The notes beneath the pieces are model-generated. The model was not told where the DNA came from, did no database searches, and saw only the letters and a list, made by a program, of their open reading frames with translations. The translations under genes and the position numbers were made by a program. From Cantharellus purpuraceus (Eukaryota > Basidiomycota > Agaricomycetes > Cantharellales > Hydnaceae), in assembly GCA_025174535.1 (NCBI GenBank), contig JALBUN010000016.1, positions 124,001-188,000 on the forward strand: a stretch of DNA of 64,000 bases, in the 5' to 3' direction. This document shows, piece after piece, positions 33,565 to 44,664 of the stretch (its first letter is position 1; every line of letters starts with the position of its first letter).

Positions 33565-34212
33565 ATAGACACTCCTGAGTTCATATTGATGCACAAGAAG
33601 GCATTGGCCACACCATTTGCTGAGTGAACAGTGCCAATGCACAGAGTTATTAAGAGAATGACTCTGCTGGCTTGTGCAAATAATGCAAGTCTTATTGTTA
33701 CCCTACCAACTATGCAAGTAGACCCACTTGCCCTAATACAGGGGTGGCAAGTAAATCCACATGGGGTGCCCCCAGCCATCCAACAGGAGTCAGATGGTAC
33801 CATGAATCTATCTGATGTGGATATATGGATGTGGCTCTAAAAAGCCACTCCCAAAAAGGGTTCATCTGTGTTCAAGAAGAACCTCTGGACTCTGTTCCAG
33901 AATCCTGGCCACAGGGAATCATTAACCAGTGGTTATAAGCTTTCACCAACAATTAGTGATTTGTTCTGTGCTTCTATCATGGGAGTGTATGATTGGGAGG
34001 ATTGCTCCCCCAAGGAACATACTGAGTTAGAGCTAGTGCTCTGGCTTGGACAAACAGGAGGTATCACCCCCATTTGCACTGTCCTCCTAGAGGTATTTGC
34101 AAGTCACATCATCTCTGGAGAAGTATTCAACCAACCTACCAGGGTTGGTAAATGAAAACAAGAGGCTCTAGGAGCCTCTCAAGCAGCCCAGAAGGCTGCT
34201 AAGTGCTCCCTC
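33565..34212 (+). pseudogene. HP element ORF, copy 2, central part
   Basis: Matches 13733-14302 at protein level (KRMTLLACANNASLIVTLP; MNLSDVDIWMWL; PKEHTELELVLWLGQ) and extends it past the L14 break of copy 1 (EVFNQPTRVGK). In-frame stops occur, for example TAA at 33838-33840, where copy 1 has Gln. It still carries stem-loops, such as AGAGGCTC 34161-34168 with 34172-34179 and AGCAGCC 34182-34188 with 34194-34200. Confidence 0.7.
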
Positions 34213-34805
34213 TGTTAAGTGCTGGAAAACTTGGGGTTCAAAGGAATAACCAGAGTTTGGCTGCTAGTGAAGAAGAGGAGGGGACTTTACTGTTCCAGTT
34301 CAACCAGGACAGAATGGGGCAATAACTATTGAGTCAGATTGAGTGGACTTGGCTTCAACTTGTGTGTTGCACCCCCTCAGATCATTGGTCCAATATTTCA
34401 GAGTTTGGAGTATGGAGTTGGATCAAGGATCTGGAGTTGACTTGTCAAGAAGGTACTTGTCAAGAAGCTAGCAACCAAGAAGTTGATGGGGCAAATCTTA
34501 GTTGATATATGAACTACTGTAATAGACAGAGAGTAACCTGTATAAGTATGTGGAGAATTGAATGCTGAAACTAAAAGTGATAAGACAATAAGATGGACAT
34601 GGAGTACAACATGGAAAGGAGTTTGGAGTTTGGACCCAAGTCCAAACTAAACTAAGCAATATAAAAGAAGAAGGTTTGTTGTAACCCATAAGAAGAAACT
34701 ACTTATAAGGAGAACAATAACAGAGTTCAGGGTTGATGGAGGTGGAGTTGATGGAGAATGGAGATGGAGATCCAGAGATTGGACTTGGTGTTACAGGATG
34801 TAACA
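34213..34805 (+). mobile_element. M06 solo LTR, copy 3 (593 bp)
   Basis: Runs TGTTAAGTGCTGGAAAAC to TTACAGGATGTAACA with a perfect 5-bp duplication CCCTC (34208-34212 and 34806-34810). It is inserted in the HP ORF at a different site from copy 1, so M06 hit this element family at least twice. Confidence 0.95.
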
Positions 34806-35021
34806 CCCTCACTGAGTGCTTAGGTCACAATAAACTCAATCCATGACCTTGATTGAGACACCATGTTAGCAGTTGCCTCCTCCTCATCCATTCAGTTGGA
34901 TGAGGATGTAATGATGACATTGGAGACAACTGAGAGTTGTCCTCCTCCAGAGCCATATGATCAAGATGATCATATGGACACCGACTCATCTGAACAGCTC
35001 CACAAGAAGCTGTACAACTAA
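34806..35021 (+). pseudogene. HP element ORF, copy 2, acidic C-terminus
   Basis: The frame at about 34870-35021 reads an acidic tail (SIQLDEDVMMTLETTES; YDQDDHMDTDSSEQLHKK) and stops 39 bp before the LTR. Upstream of it the frame is broken. The DNA is a run of stem-loops: TCCTCATCCA 34881-34890 with 34897-34906; GACAACT 34925-34931 with 34935-34941; CCATATGATC 34953-34962 with 34968-34977; TGAATGAGGT 35026-35035 with 35039-35048 just after it. Confidence 0.55.
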
Positions 35022-35047
35022 TTAGTGAATGAGGTTATACCTCATTC

Positions 35048-35060
35048 AAAACAGGGAGGG
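35048..35060 (+). promoter_or_regulatory. Polypurine tract of HP copy 2
   Basis: AAAACAGGGAGGG immediately before the TGTAAGTACC start of an LTR. This fixes the HP element as an LTR retroelement on the plus strand and its ORF as the last gene. Confidence 0.7.
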
Positions 35061-35250
35061 TGTAAGTACCCTAGGTACTTACTTGTGGTAAAATATTATA
35101 TATATATATATATATGCTTGTATTTGTATCTACAGCATTCCCTTAAGAAATGCTGCTTCTTGGTAGCTATATGCACCCATGGGGTGCATATATACAGTTA
35201 TTATATAATCAGTGGACCCAAGTATATGTGTGGGTCCACATGTAGTTAGA
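35061..35250 (+). mobile_element. HP 3' LTR, GypB-type (right end uncertain)
   Basis: Begins TGTAAGTACCCTAGG and shares its first ~160 bp with 47187-47340 (GCATTCC, TGCACCCAT, GTTATTAT). It contains stems GTAAGTACC 35062-35070 with 35074-35082, TATGCACCC 35170-35178 with 35182-35190, and GTGGACCCA 35212-35220 with 35231-35239. The likeness to the GypB LTR suggests HP is a non-autonomous relative of GypB. Confidence 0.65.
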
Positions 35251-35254
35251 GTAA

Positions 35255-35589
35255 CTTAGATTTTACCACACCACTGTCACATATAGCACAACCAATATAT
35301 CTTGGTTGAGTTCTGTGTCAGTGTAAACTAAGTCCAACCTTACACTACCTAGATGTATACTACAGGGCTCACAGTCAATGTAGTTACACATGTGAGAATG
35401 ATATGGAATGTACACTTCAGTTGTGTGGGGAGCAATCAACTGAAGTATCTGATAGAACAATATGGGACTTATATACCACCAAGTCAGGTGGGAAATAAGG
35501 ATCTTCACCACTATGCATGTGTATTTGCAGCTGTTGCACTGTGGTACTGACACTATGCTTCCATGTTCATCAGCCTCCATATTCCAACA
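35255..35589 (+). mobile_element. Second copy of the AAGAC-flanked LTR (left end uncertain)
   Basis: Positions 35400-35589 match 20818-21043 (ACACTTCAGTTGTG, GGGGAGCAATCAACTGAA, ATATTCCAACA end). CpG is largely converted: GTGCGGGG reads GTGTGGGG and CACCGAATCAGG reads CACCAAGTCAGG. Confidence 0.7.
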
Positions 35590-35879
35590 ATCTCACCATG
35601 TAGCATCCTCAACAGTGCTGATATGAGAGGACATATGGACAATGACAATCAGCTCCTACCAAAAGCTCTTCCACATAGTATGTCTTATTTTTCTATATCT
35701 ACTTGCCACTCTCTTGTCTTTTCCCACAGCAATCTATTTGGCATTGACTACTGGACCACCCAACTCAATGAGGGGAGCAGTGAAGGCATTTGACAGTCTG
35801 GATAGTGCAATTAAAAAGGTCAATCTTTTCTTTTATTTTTGGTGCCAATGAACATCTATTTACAGTACTACCATGATAA
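35590..35879. other. Unassigned segment
   Basis: About 290 bp with only short open frames (for example 69-76 residues) and no recognisable motif, lying between a solo LTR and CopA copy 2. Confidence 0.4.
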
Positions 35880-37155
35880 ATGCATTGTTTCACCGTCTCC
35901 AGCAACTCAGACGAACGACAATGCATAGCCGGTGTCACTGGTATCGGTCAACAAATTAGGCCATGCTGGCCTCACAGTGAAATTCAAACATCAAGCTTGT
36001 CGCATAAAACAAGGCCGAATCACGGTCATGAAAGCAATGCACAAGCGAGGACTCTATCACCTAGATGTGACACCAATAACCCAGCCGGAACACGCAAACT
36101 TCTCAATTGACGCAAACACACTACACAGAAGGATGGGACATGCCGGAATAAAAGGATTAAAGCGTGTGGTGCAGCAAGGAGGATTACGAGATGTAAAAGC
36201 CATCACTGGGAACTTCGATTTCTGTGAACCATGTGCACTTGGAAAGGCCAAGAAACTATCATTCAAGTCCTCAACGCACAGGAACGCAAAACGTCCACTC
36301 CAAATTATTCACTCTGATGTAGGCGGCCCTGTCACACCTGCATCCCAAAGTGGACACCAGTACTGGATTACCTTCATCTGCAAATACAGCCGCTTCCCAT
36401 GGATATATTTCATGAAAAAGAAGGCAGAAGCGCAGGCCATCTACAACCAATGGAAAAGCAATGTACAAGCCTTCTTCAACAAAGAGGTTGGTCAGATCCA
36501 CATCTCAGGAAACTTCATTGACTTCCTACGCACCGATGGTGGAGGCGAATACTGCAGCCATGACTTTGAAAAACAGTTGCTCACCGAAGGTGTGATCCAT
36601 GAGACCACAGCCGCAGATACACCAGAGTCGAACGGGCTTGCAGAATGTATGAACCTGTCACTTGTGAGTAAGGCAACCACCATGCTAATCGAATCGAGAC
36701 TCCCAAAGTCCTTCTGGGCAGAAGCCATGCTGACAGCATGCTACCTGATTGGCCGAAGCCCTGCATCGGGACTACATGGAAAGTCCCCATACGAAAAACT
36801 TTTCAAGCGGAAGGTAGACTGTGCCTTCTTCCGACCCTTTGGCTGCATATCATATGCACTAGTTCCTAAAGAAAAGCGGACCAGAAAGTTCAGCAAGAGG
36901 GGCCGGAAGAGCATAATGCTTGGGTACACACTTGGGAAGAAAGCATACAAACTACTTGATGTCAAGACTCGAAAAGTGTTCCACAGTCGACACGTAACCT
37001 TTGACGAAGAAGGCACCATCCCCTCAAACCTCCAAGATCGAGCAAATGGGTCTGAAAACAAGTGGGAGCATATGCTTCAACCAAACAAACCAAAGAGGAG
37101 TACAATTGGAGGTGCCAGCTCTCAAGTGCGACACCTAAACCATCACCCAATGGTA
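35880..37155 (+). pseudogene. CopA copy 2: GAG-pre-integrase and integrase
   Basis: A single open frame from 35932. Relative to its first Met, the zinc-binding residues are H65, H70, C98 and C101, and the integrase triad is D129 (IHSDVGG), D202 (RTDGGGEY) and E238 (NGLAE), an intact DD35E spacing. The end motif FKRKVDCAFFRPFGC and the LGYTLGKKAYKLLD region follow. Integrase inserts element cDNA into chromosomes in the nucleus. Gag and most of the protease are absent on the left (5' truncation). The frame is interrupted after HHPMV by the MITE at 37156. Confidence 0.92.
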
Positions 37156-37720
37156 GACGCTTGTTCGGAATCATGTCAGTATACAATATTCTGATGTACA
37201 GGAGATATACATCAGGATTTCAATGATACATAAAGCCAGGGAGTTACAATTTGGATATCTTAAAAGATTTCGGATGTGTGAAATTTTCATAAATATAAAC
37301 ATATATTCTATATTTTAATAAACTTTAAAAGATAAGATATTTGGTTGAGATGAACATAATCATTTACATGGATATAATAGGAATGTCTGTATTAATATAA
37401 TTGGTATTATATAGGGTATTTAGATATACAAATACCAGGTGGGGATTAAAGATAGTTCAAATTATGTTACAAGTATTGTATAAGAAAGAATCAATGATAT
37501 TTGGATATTCCCTCAAGAGAGTTGCCACCACTAAATGGGGAAAAAACAATTATTTTTGAGAATTATGCCAAAATATCACAATATGTTTTAATCTAGTATA
37601 TTGTGTAAAATTTGAGAATCATGTTGAAATATGAAAATAAGTTTGAATTGAAGTGTATTGTGTAAAATTTGAGGAAAATAGGTTGTATATACGTATTTGT
37701 TGTATTTCTGAACAAGCATC
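37156..37720 (+). mobile_element. Intact 565-bp MITE with 15-bp terminal inverted repeats
   Basis: Ends are GACGCTTGTTCGGAA and, reversed, GATGCTTGTTCAGAA. It is flanked by GTA on both sides (37153-37155 and 37721-37723). Without it, CopA reads HHPMVVGG, as copy 1 does, so the empty site is known from a paralogue. It is AT-rich, has no ORF and repeats TATTGTGTAAAATTTGAG twice. A 3-bp duplication fits PIF/Harbinger-type elements, though their usual target is TWA. A truncated inverted copy lies at 32646-32957. Confidence 0.93.
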
Positions 37721-39708
37721 GTAGTGGGAGGCACACCAGATTGTAACCAAGCGGTGGAAACAGTGGGAGAGCAACGCTCACAGAGACCACAACACCTGCC
37801 CACTCCATCAAGGATCCTGCAAAGGAGCAATGTACCAAATCCACATACCCAAGATGCTACGCCAGGGGACAAGACCGCTGACACCTCACATTCCCAACCT
37901 GCCCGAACCGAAGGAGTCCACAGGTCCACCCGAGAACTGCAAAGAGCAGATCGAAATCACAACTACGAGAGGGCACGGGAGGCACACGAACAACGGCTGA
38001 GAGAAAGGCATCAGCTTAGGATTACCAAAACAACTGAACAACAAGGGGACACAGACCACAATGAGATGCACTTTGTAGGCATTGCAAGCACCGGACCAAA
38101 AGGGGCTAGGATCCCTTTAACACTGAAAGAAGCACTATCAGGCCTGGATATGAGGTATTGGAGACCTGCACTTAACGAAGAATTGCAGAGCCTGGCTGAA
38201 AATGACGTGTATGATATTGTACCTATACCCAAGGGGGTGACACCAATCACCTCAAAACCTGTAATGCGTATCAAACTCGACAGGAATGGAGACATTGACC
38301 GGCACAAACTCCGAATCATCGCCCGAGGGTTCACACAAAGGGAGGGCATAGACTACCAGGAGGTTTTTGCCCCAGTAGCGAACCTGGAATCGATCCGGAT
38401 AATCATCGCACTCACTGCAAAATATGATTTAGAGTTGGATCAAATGGATGTAGCCATGGCATACCTGGACGGAAAACTAGAAGAGGAAATCTACCTGCAA
38501 CCTCCAAGTGGTGTGCCCATCCCACCCGGGTGTTGTTGGTGACTAAAAAGGTCACTGTATGGACTGAAACAGGCTGGCAGAACGTGGAACCGCTCACTAG
38601 ATGCCAAGCTCAGTGACATAGGTTTCACAAGATTGAATGCGGAAACATGTCTGTACGTACTCAATGGCGCAAAAGGGGACATATGCTTCCTCATCGTTTA
38701 CATTGATGACCTCCTGGTGGCCACTTCGTCATGCCGCTTCATGAAAGAGATAAAAGAAAAGTTGTCGGCGGCATTCAAGATGCGTGATCTGGGGCCGGCT
38801 TCATACATGGGATCGAAATCAAGAGGGACAGAAAGCTACAAACCATCTCTCTAATGCAGCGCCAATATATAGATGCAGTTTTGGAACGGTGCGGTATGAA
38901 TGAATGCAAACCCGTGTGGACGCCCATGAAAGCCGCCACAAAGATATCGGGAGACGACGCTAACAGTCCTACTGTTACAGAGACAGAGATTGGGGGGAGA
39001 ACAATCTCATACGCAAGCGTGGTGGGATCGCTCATGTACGCAATGCTAGGAACTCGTCCCGACATCGCCTTCCTAGTGGGAGTGCTTGGCCGTTATAGCG
39101 CTAACCCAAAGGCATGTCACTGGGAGCTGGTAAAGCGTGGATTAAGATATCTGAAAGCCACACGGGACATGGAACTCAGGTTTGACGGTTCTGACATTTC
39201 CATGGATATGAATTTCCACGGATACACCGATGCAGATTGGTCCGGCGACCCGGACACCTCTCGATCCACATCTGGCTATGTTTTCATCAGCAACAGAGGG
39301 GCTATAGGATGGGCGAGTAAGCGCCAGTCAATGGTTGCGCTGTCCAGCACCGAATCCGAGTACATAGGTCTCAGCAATGCCGGTCAAAAACATATTGCCT
39401 GGTTACGCACCTTCTTCTCGGAGTTAGGACACGCTCAGAAGGGCCCAACTGTCCTATCGTGCGATAATCAAGCTGCGATAGTGTTGAGCCGAGATGCACA
39501 ATTCCGTGCTAGAACGAAACACATACAACGCAAGTACCATTACCTTCGTGATGATTTGGTGGCCACAGGAGAGGTAATCGTGCGATACGTGCCCACCGAA
39601 GACATGGTCGCCGATGTATTGACCAAGGCGTTGAGCCACGAAAAGCACTGGAAGTTCGTGCGCGCCATGGGACTTCGACTTCGCTCGAGTGGGAGTGACA
39701 GAGAATGA
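37721..39708 (+). pseudogene. CopA copy 2: reverse transcriptase and RNase H
   Basis: It resumes at VVGGTPDCNQAVE. It contains the copia RT start (LNEELQSLAENDVYDIVPIP), GFTQREGIDYQEVFAPVANL, SLYGLKQAGRTW and the active site IVYIDDLL (about 38695). Two lesions kill it: an in-frame TGA at 38540-38542 where Arg is expected (before LKRSLYGLKQ) and a 2-bp loss near 38807. The RNase H part (38854-39708) is open, with TDADWSGDPDTSRSTSGYVF, LSSTESEYIGL and the CDNQAAI motif. The stop codon at 39706 is formed by the first bases of the LTR. High CpG content marks this as the younger of the two copies. Confidence 0.92.
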
Positions 39709-39930
39709 TACAGTTTATCCTTTCTATGAACGAGCATAGCTATCGCCCAGGCGCCCAACACTGCGCGTGGGGACTCTGTACTTATTTACAAAATGCTGAT
39801 TAGGGCAATTATATAAGCACAAGAAGTTTTTCAATACTCTCCACCAACAACCTGCTGTTGACGTTGTTGACTACAAGGCATCGCTCACGCTATACACACT
39901 ATCCCAGGGCCAATAGTACGGACTTTGTTA
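39706..39930 (+). mobile_element. CopA copy 2 3' LTR (about 225 bp)
   Basis: Begins TGATACAGTTTATCC after a purine-rich tract (GAGTGGGAGTGACAGAGAA) and ends GACTTTGTTA. Host-unit sequence follows (CACTCACCTTTGT). It contains AATTATATAAGC as a promoter. It aligns with 4118-4303. Confidence 0.75.
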
Positions 39931-41429
39931 CCACTCACCTTTGTTACCTTGTAATGTTCGACGGAAACCACAATGTAGCTCTCCCGGAACCGATCGGATC
40001 ATCATGCTGAATAAGCAACCGCGCTTCTGCAAACTGGGAAGCGGCGACTCGCGAGTCCCTGGAGCCTGGCTGTGTGCACACGGTGTATATTCATCGAGTC
40101 ACAGGGAGACTGCATGGTCGAGGTGCACGTCAGGGTCCAGGCAAAGATGGTGTCTGTGGGACGTATTCGGTTCTGAGACGCATCTGTCTGTCCTCGTATT
40201 TTTGCCTGCACGCTTTACAGCATCCCAGTGTGCCCATCTTATCATCTCTGCAGACCACTCACCCAGCTTCACGATTGATCATCCCCATCATTCCCATCCG
40301 TTGGTTTCTCTTAAGTACGTCGAAGGCGCATTTACATACCGTGCCCTGGTGCCTGTTTCGGTGTATCCCTCGAAAAGATAAGCACATGCCTCAGTTAAAC
40401 CTATGAAAACGGCCACTATCGCATCCTTCCGCTCGTCAATGTAGAGAGGGTACGCCAGGCCAACAGAGAACCGCGCTCGTATGGGCGCACGCACGAGGGT
40501 CGCCGAGCTCGCACGTGATCGATTGATCCTTTGCCCCCAGTGACAGGCGTCGTGATGACAACACTGGCCTCTATTATTCACATGCGGAATCTTCTGACGT
40601 AGAAGCAGAAGCATAGAATTTTGATAGATGATCCATGGCAGCAGTGAGTGGAGTTACTGACTAGGTGGCCTGATATGAGGGCGTTCAACTTGTCTTGTTG
40701 GCTGCAATGGCTCACGACCCTCGACGAGCAAAGTAGTCCATTAAGGATCAAGCGTCAAGTATTGTGCTCACAGAGAACCGTGATACACCCATGCAACACT
40801 ATTCACGTATGATTAACGAACATGGCAAATGTACGCACCCAACATCTCGTTTGTGGCTCCCTTTTCGTTCTGAAGAGTTTGACAGTAATTCTGTCGGCCC
40901 ATGTATCATGACGCTCTGCACCGACTCACGTTGAACCTGAATTTTCTTGTCGGAGACCGAGGTAGATCCACGCCGAAGAAATACATTACACCTTGGTCCA
41001 AGCCACACTTGCAGCTCTAGCTCAACGGTTGACCTAGCTGTGCGCTTGCCCTGGACAGATCTAATGAGTCTGGAGGACTATATATCATCGCGGTTAGATT
41101 GGCCTTGATTGCGTCTCCATCACACGAGAGTTTGTGAGCAGGAGAGGAGTTCAAACAGCCCGAAATATGGCATTCTTCGAGCACCTTTGTAAATAGATAA
41201 CCGACTGGGCCCATTCAATAACAGTGGTTACGCTGTGGGAAAACCAAGACTAGGTCTCCCTGAGACTCTGACAGCGACTGAAGCAAAATAAATATCCAAG
41301 CCCCCTACACAATCAGTCATTACAGTCCGACAAGAATCGTGTTGGTAGTGGGGCCATAGTAGCCTCTACCAGTGGAAAATATGCTAAATCAGCCAGTCCA
41401 GCCAAGTAACGAGAGTAACTTACACCCCA
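39931..41429 (-). other. Host unit 4: region downstream of D4, inverted
   Basis: Matches the D1-D2 intergenic part in reverse (ATGTTCGACGGAAAC at about 39952) and the block at 60800-61200. CopA inserted next to the conserved CCTTTGT-GTTCGACGGAAAC motif. No gene supported. Confidence 0.5.
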
Positions 41430-43130
41430 CTACACGGTTGTTTCAACTTTTTGTGGCCGGGGCTGCATTTCTTGAAGCCCAATGTCGTCCCCTGCCGTCT
41501 CTGCTGGCATATCCGGATCCGCGCACCCGACTGCATCCCGCGATGCTTCAGTTCTAACGCTCTCATCAGCCTGCCAATCGCCAAACTCAGCCATCACAGC
41601 GTCGTGTATCCTTTGGGTGGCTGCATGAAAACTCTCAAGGGAGATAGCAGGGACGCCTCGGGAGGTGTTGGTGTTAGGGTATGCGTGACTCCTTTGGAGG
41701 TCGAGATGGAAACGGCAGATGATAATTGCTGACAAGCTGCATATATTTAGTCGACGGCTGCCATACCTAATTCCAACTCACCTGTTCTGAATAGGTGTAA
41801 GAACAGGTGCAAGTGTAGGCTAACGGTCGAGTTGGAGGGGCAATGCAACAGATATTAATGTGACGTACTCTCAAGGTCTGCCACGTTTGGTTAATGAAGG
41901 TATGGCAATCGATATATAGACATACCAATATCAAGACCACGTTAGCGAGAGTGAGAATCAACACAAATCTATGACAATAATCGATTCTGGGTGCATTAAC
42001 AATGACAGGGGATGAAATACCCGAATCTAATCAAACCTGATACTCATGTTTGTCTGTGAGAATTCTACGGTAATGGAGACCATGGCTTACTTTGTTGGGC
42101 CAATAAATGTGTGAGTGACAGCTTGTTCCAATTTGACCATTTGTAGACTCTCCAAGTTCCAAGTGTACTGGCGAGTGTCACCACAACGACCACTGTGTCA
42201 AAAATGATGGCCGAAATCCCAGTGATATCACTGACTGAAATAAGAGAATCAAAGACGACATAAATATCAGGTTAATGTGTCCTACGTCTGGTGGCTCATT
42301 GGGCATGGTTCCTTTGAAGCAGTGTTGTACTTACATGAGGATAGTGTGGAGTTGCGTACTTGTGATGTCACAGCTATCCAAGATTCCCACTGCCTATAAT
42401 GGGTGTCCGTCACGCATATCCACAGAAATGCAGACATGTACACGTACTACCGGTATGAAGACGAAGCCACCGAGACCCACCAGAACACATAATACCAGTC
42501 TCTTGAGGTCGGTAATCGCATACGCCCGCGCTAGTAGAAGGCCTGCATAATTCATGTTCTCAATGATCTATTGCTGCAAAAGAAAGACCATATTACCTTG
42601 GATGCCGATGAGTGGTAGGAGGCCAAGAAAATCCGTAAAGTGAGCCATCACAGTACATGTCCTAGCTTGCGTGAATTCCCACGTTACAAGAAATACCCTT
42701 GTACTCACTACATTCACAAAGTGTCATCCACGTGCATTATAGTAATAAAGTTGTCAGAAGACACAAACCTGAAACGATGTAAAGTTGAAAAAATTCGCCA
42801 TTGTCACTAGCGAGAGATACAGTAGCACGGAATATCGAGCTAGAAAATACAAGGCTGTGCCCAATTTGAACTTTTTGTTCCAGATATAACGAATTTCATG
42901 CGCCATCGTTAGACACAGTGTGTCATAGGAAAGGAGAGCTATTTTAAGCCGAAGGTTGTTAGCTGGGCTGCGCACACGAGCCTTGAACTTACCGAGGGCA
43001 GCTACAAGCGCGTTATTGTTGGCCATGCTGGTACCGTAGCATGGGTTCAAACATCAAGGTGCATACAGAAAGCGGCAACGCACCTATCTGACACTGCCTG
43101 AATTGCGTCCTGTTCTGTCTGAGATGCCAT
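41430..43130 (-). pseudogene. D4: DUF6533-type membrane protein gene, inverted diverged copy
   Basis: Start ATG at 43130 (MASQTEQDAIQAVSD). Exon 3 reads ALLSYDTLCLTMAHEIRYIW and ARYSVLLYLSL. Exon 4 has RTCTVMAHFTDFLGLLPLIG but meets TAG after CAGCAA at about 42570, at the same place as D1 and D2. The last exon (41735-41430) is IIICRFHLDLQRSHAYPN ... PRPQKVETTV. It is the most diverged of the five and has its own acidic-tail sequence, so it is an older duplicate. Whether it is expressed cannot be told. Confidence 0.7.
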
Positions 43131-43990
43131 GTCGATGGAACGATAAAGGAGGAGGTGTATCAAGTGAACTAGAGTGTGGAGAGTATGTGACGGATAAAAC
43201 GGCAAAAGAGACCCATATGTATATTGGCAATTTTTTGTCCAGGAACGAATGGCCAAAATCTGCCTTTTTAGGATCCGGCCTACGTAGGGATTGTCGGGAG
43301 TCCTCTGATCGCTCGTCGTGACTGGTGAAGCTAGTACAACCGTGGAAGGCGATCAAGGCACATGGTGGAGAGATCCATTAAGCGTCCGAAATAGAAGTAG
43401 GCATCGGGAGACAATGGTTTCAGCGTCAAGCTTCCGGAGATGTGACATTGACCATAAAGTACAGAGACTTGGGAGTATGGTTTGGCTTGTCATTAGGAGA
43501 CCGGCAAGTAACATGGTGAACTGTAGAGAAGTCTGGACTTCACCCAGACAAACAGAGAAGTGTACCTGTATGATGAGAGTCGGGCTCAGATGCAATCCCT
43601 TGTCCATAGTGACAGTATTTGGCGTTGTGTTGATGAAAACATGGCATCTGTCATTCATGCTATGTTGATCTATCATCAGAAGCATGACATCTGAAAGATG
43701 ACCGATGCAGTTGGTTGGTGCTAACTAATGACGCAGCTTAGTTCTGATCGTCTAGATGGTTAGCACGGCTCACGACTCCCGATAAGCACGATAAGGAGAG
43801 TGGTCCATCAAGTGTTGTGGGCTCGCAGAGAACTGTGACACACCCATGCAACGCCTATTCCACCAAGGGGGTATCGGGACGGGAATCCCGGACCAGACGT
43901 AAAGGCTGAGATTGTTATTTTGACTTGCATATTACCTGATGCCACCAAGCCACAATAGGAAAAGGATTTACTAATAACCCTCAGAATCTA
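43131..43990 (-). other. Upstream region of D4
   Basis: Contains the gene-proximal sequence shared in part with 59956-60830. No coding frame is supported beyond short open frames. Confidence 0.45.
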
Positions 43991-44364
43991 TCCCACAAAG
44001 TCTCCAGTAGATACCATAGTTACCTGACAGCTGTGGGTGAAATTTTTGGTTTGGTTGACTTTTCTGTATTGTGTGTTTCAAGTTGGGGGTTAGGGTCAGG
44101 GTTAGATTCTGGGGCATGACATGTATGGAAGACTGGAATATTTGACTTGCATGCTTGTGTTATGAAGTTTTTGACACCATGATGACCAAGCATTTGGTCT
44201 TGTTTGTCATCTGGCAGTACATGCAGACAGAGAGATTCATGGGAGAGACTCATTTTCTACTCCCACAAATCCCAGGTATGATGCCACACACTTTGCTTTT
44301 TTGTAACACTCTGCACCATGTAACTCTTGTTAACACTTCACCTGTGACACTCTTGCAACAATTG
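43991..44364. other. Unassigned AT-rich segment
   Basis: It carries a 77-residue minus-strand frame (44253-44020) without known motifs. The same unidentified sequence seems to continue after the LTR nest at 46375, because both sides share TTGTAACACT-type repeats. It may be the remains of an older element. Confidence 0.4.
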
Positions 44365-44664
44365 TGTTATGACTATATTCATTAATGCCCAGATCCCCAT
44401 CCGATCCACTCAGATCCCTGCGCATATAAAATCTATACTCCATTTGGAAACCACCATGTCTCCCTCTACCTGTCCAATTGTCACTGCCGATTCCGCCCAT
44501 CCATCTCCAGTTCCGATTGATGCATCAGCATCACCATAGGAACCTGGACATCCATCCCCATCGGACTTGGACATACTCATGTAAGGCCATTGGCCTCAGA
44601 GACCCATCACCAGAGTAATTATTATTAGATTTCAAATATGTATTTAAGTTGCCCGACTGGGGAC

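Noticed and set aside
44080..44105. Telomere-like GTTAGGGTCAGGGTTAG
   Set aside because: Only two imperfect TTAGGG units in the middle of the window with unrelated sequence on both sides. No run that would mark a chromosome end or a healed break.
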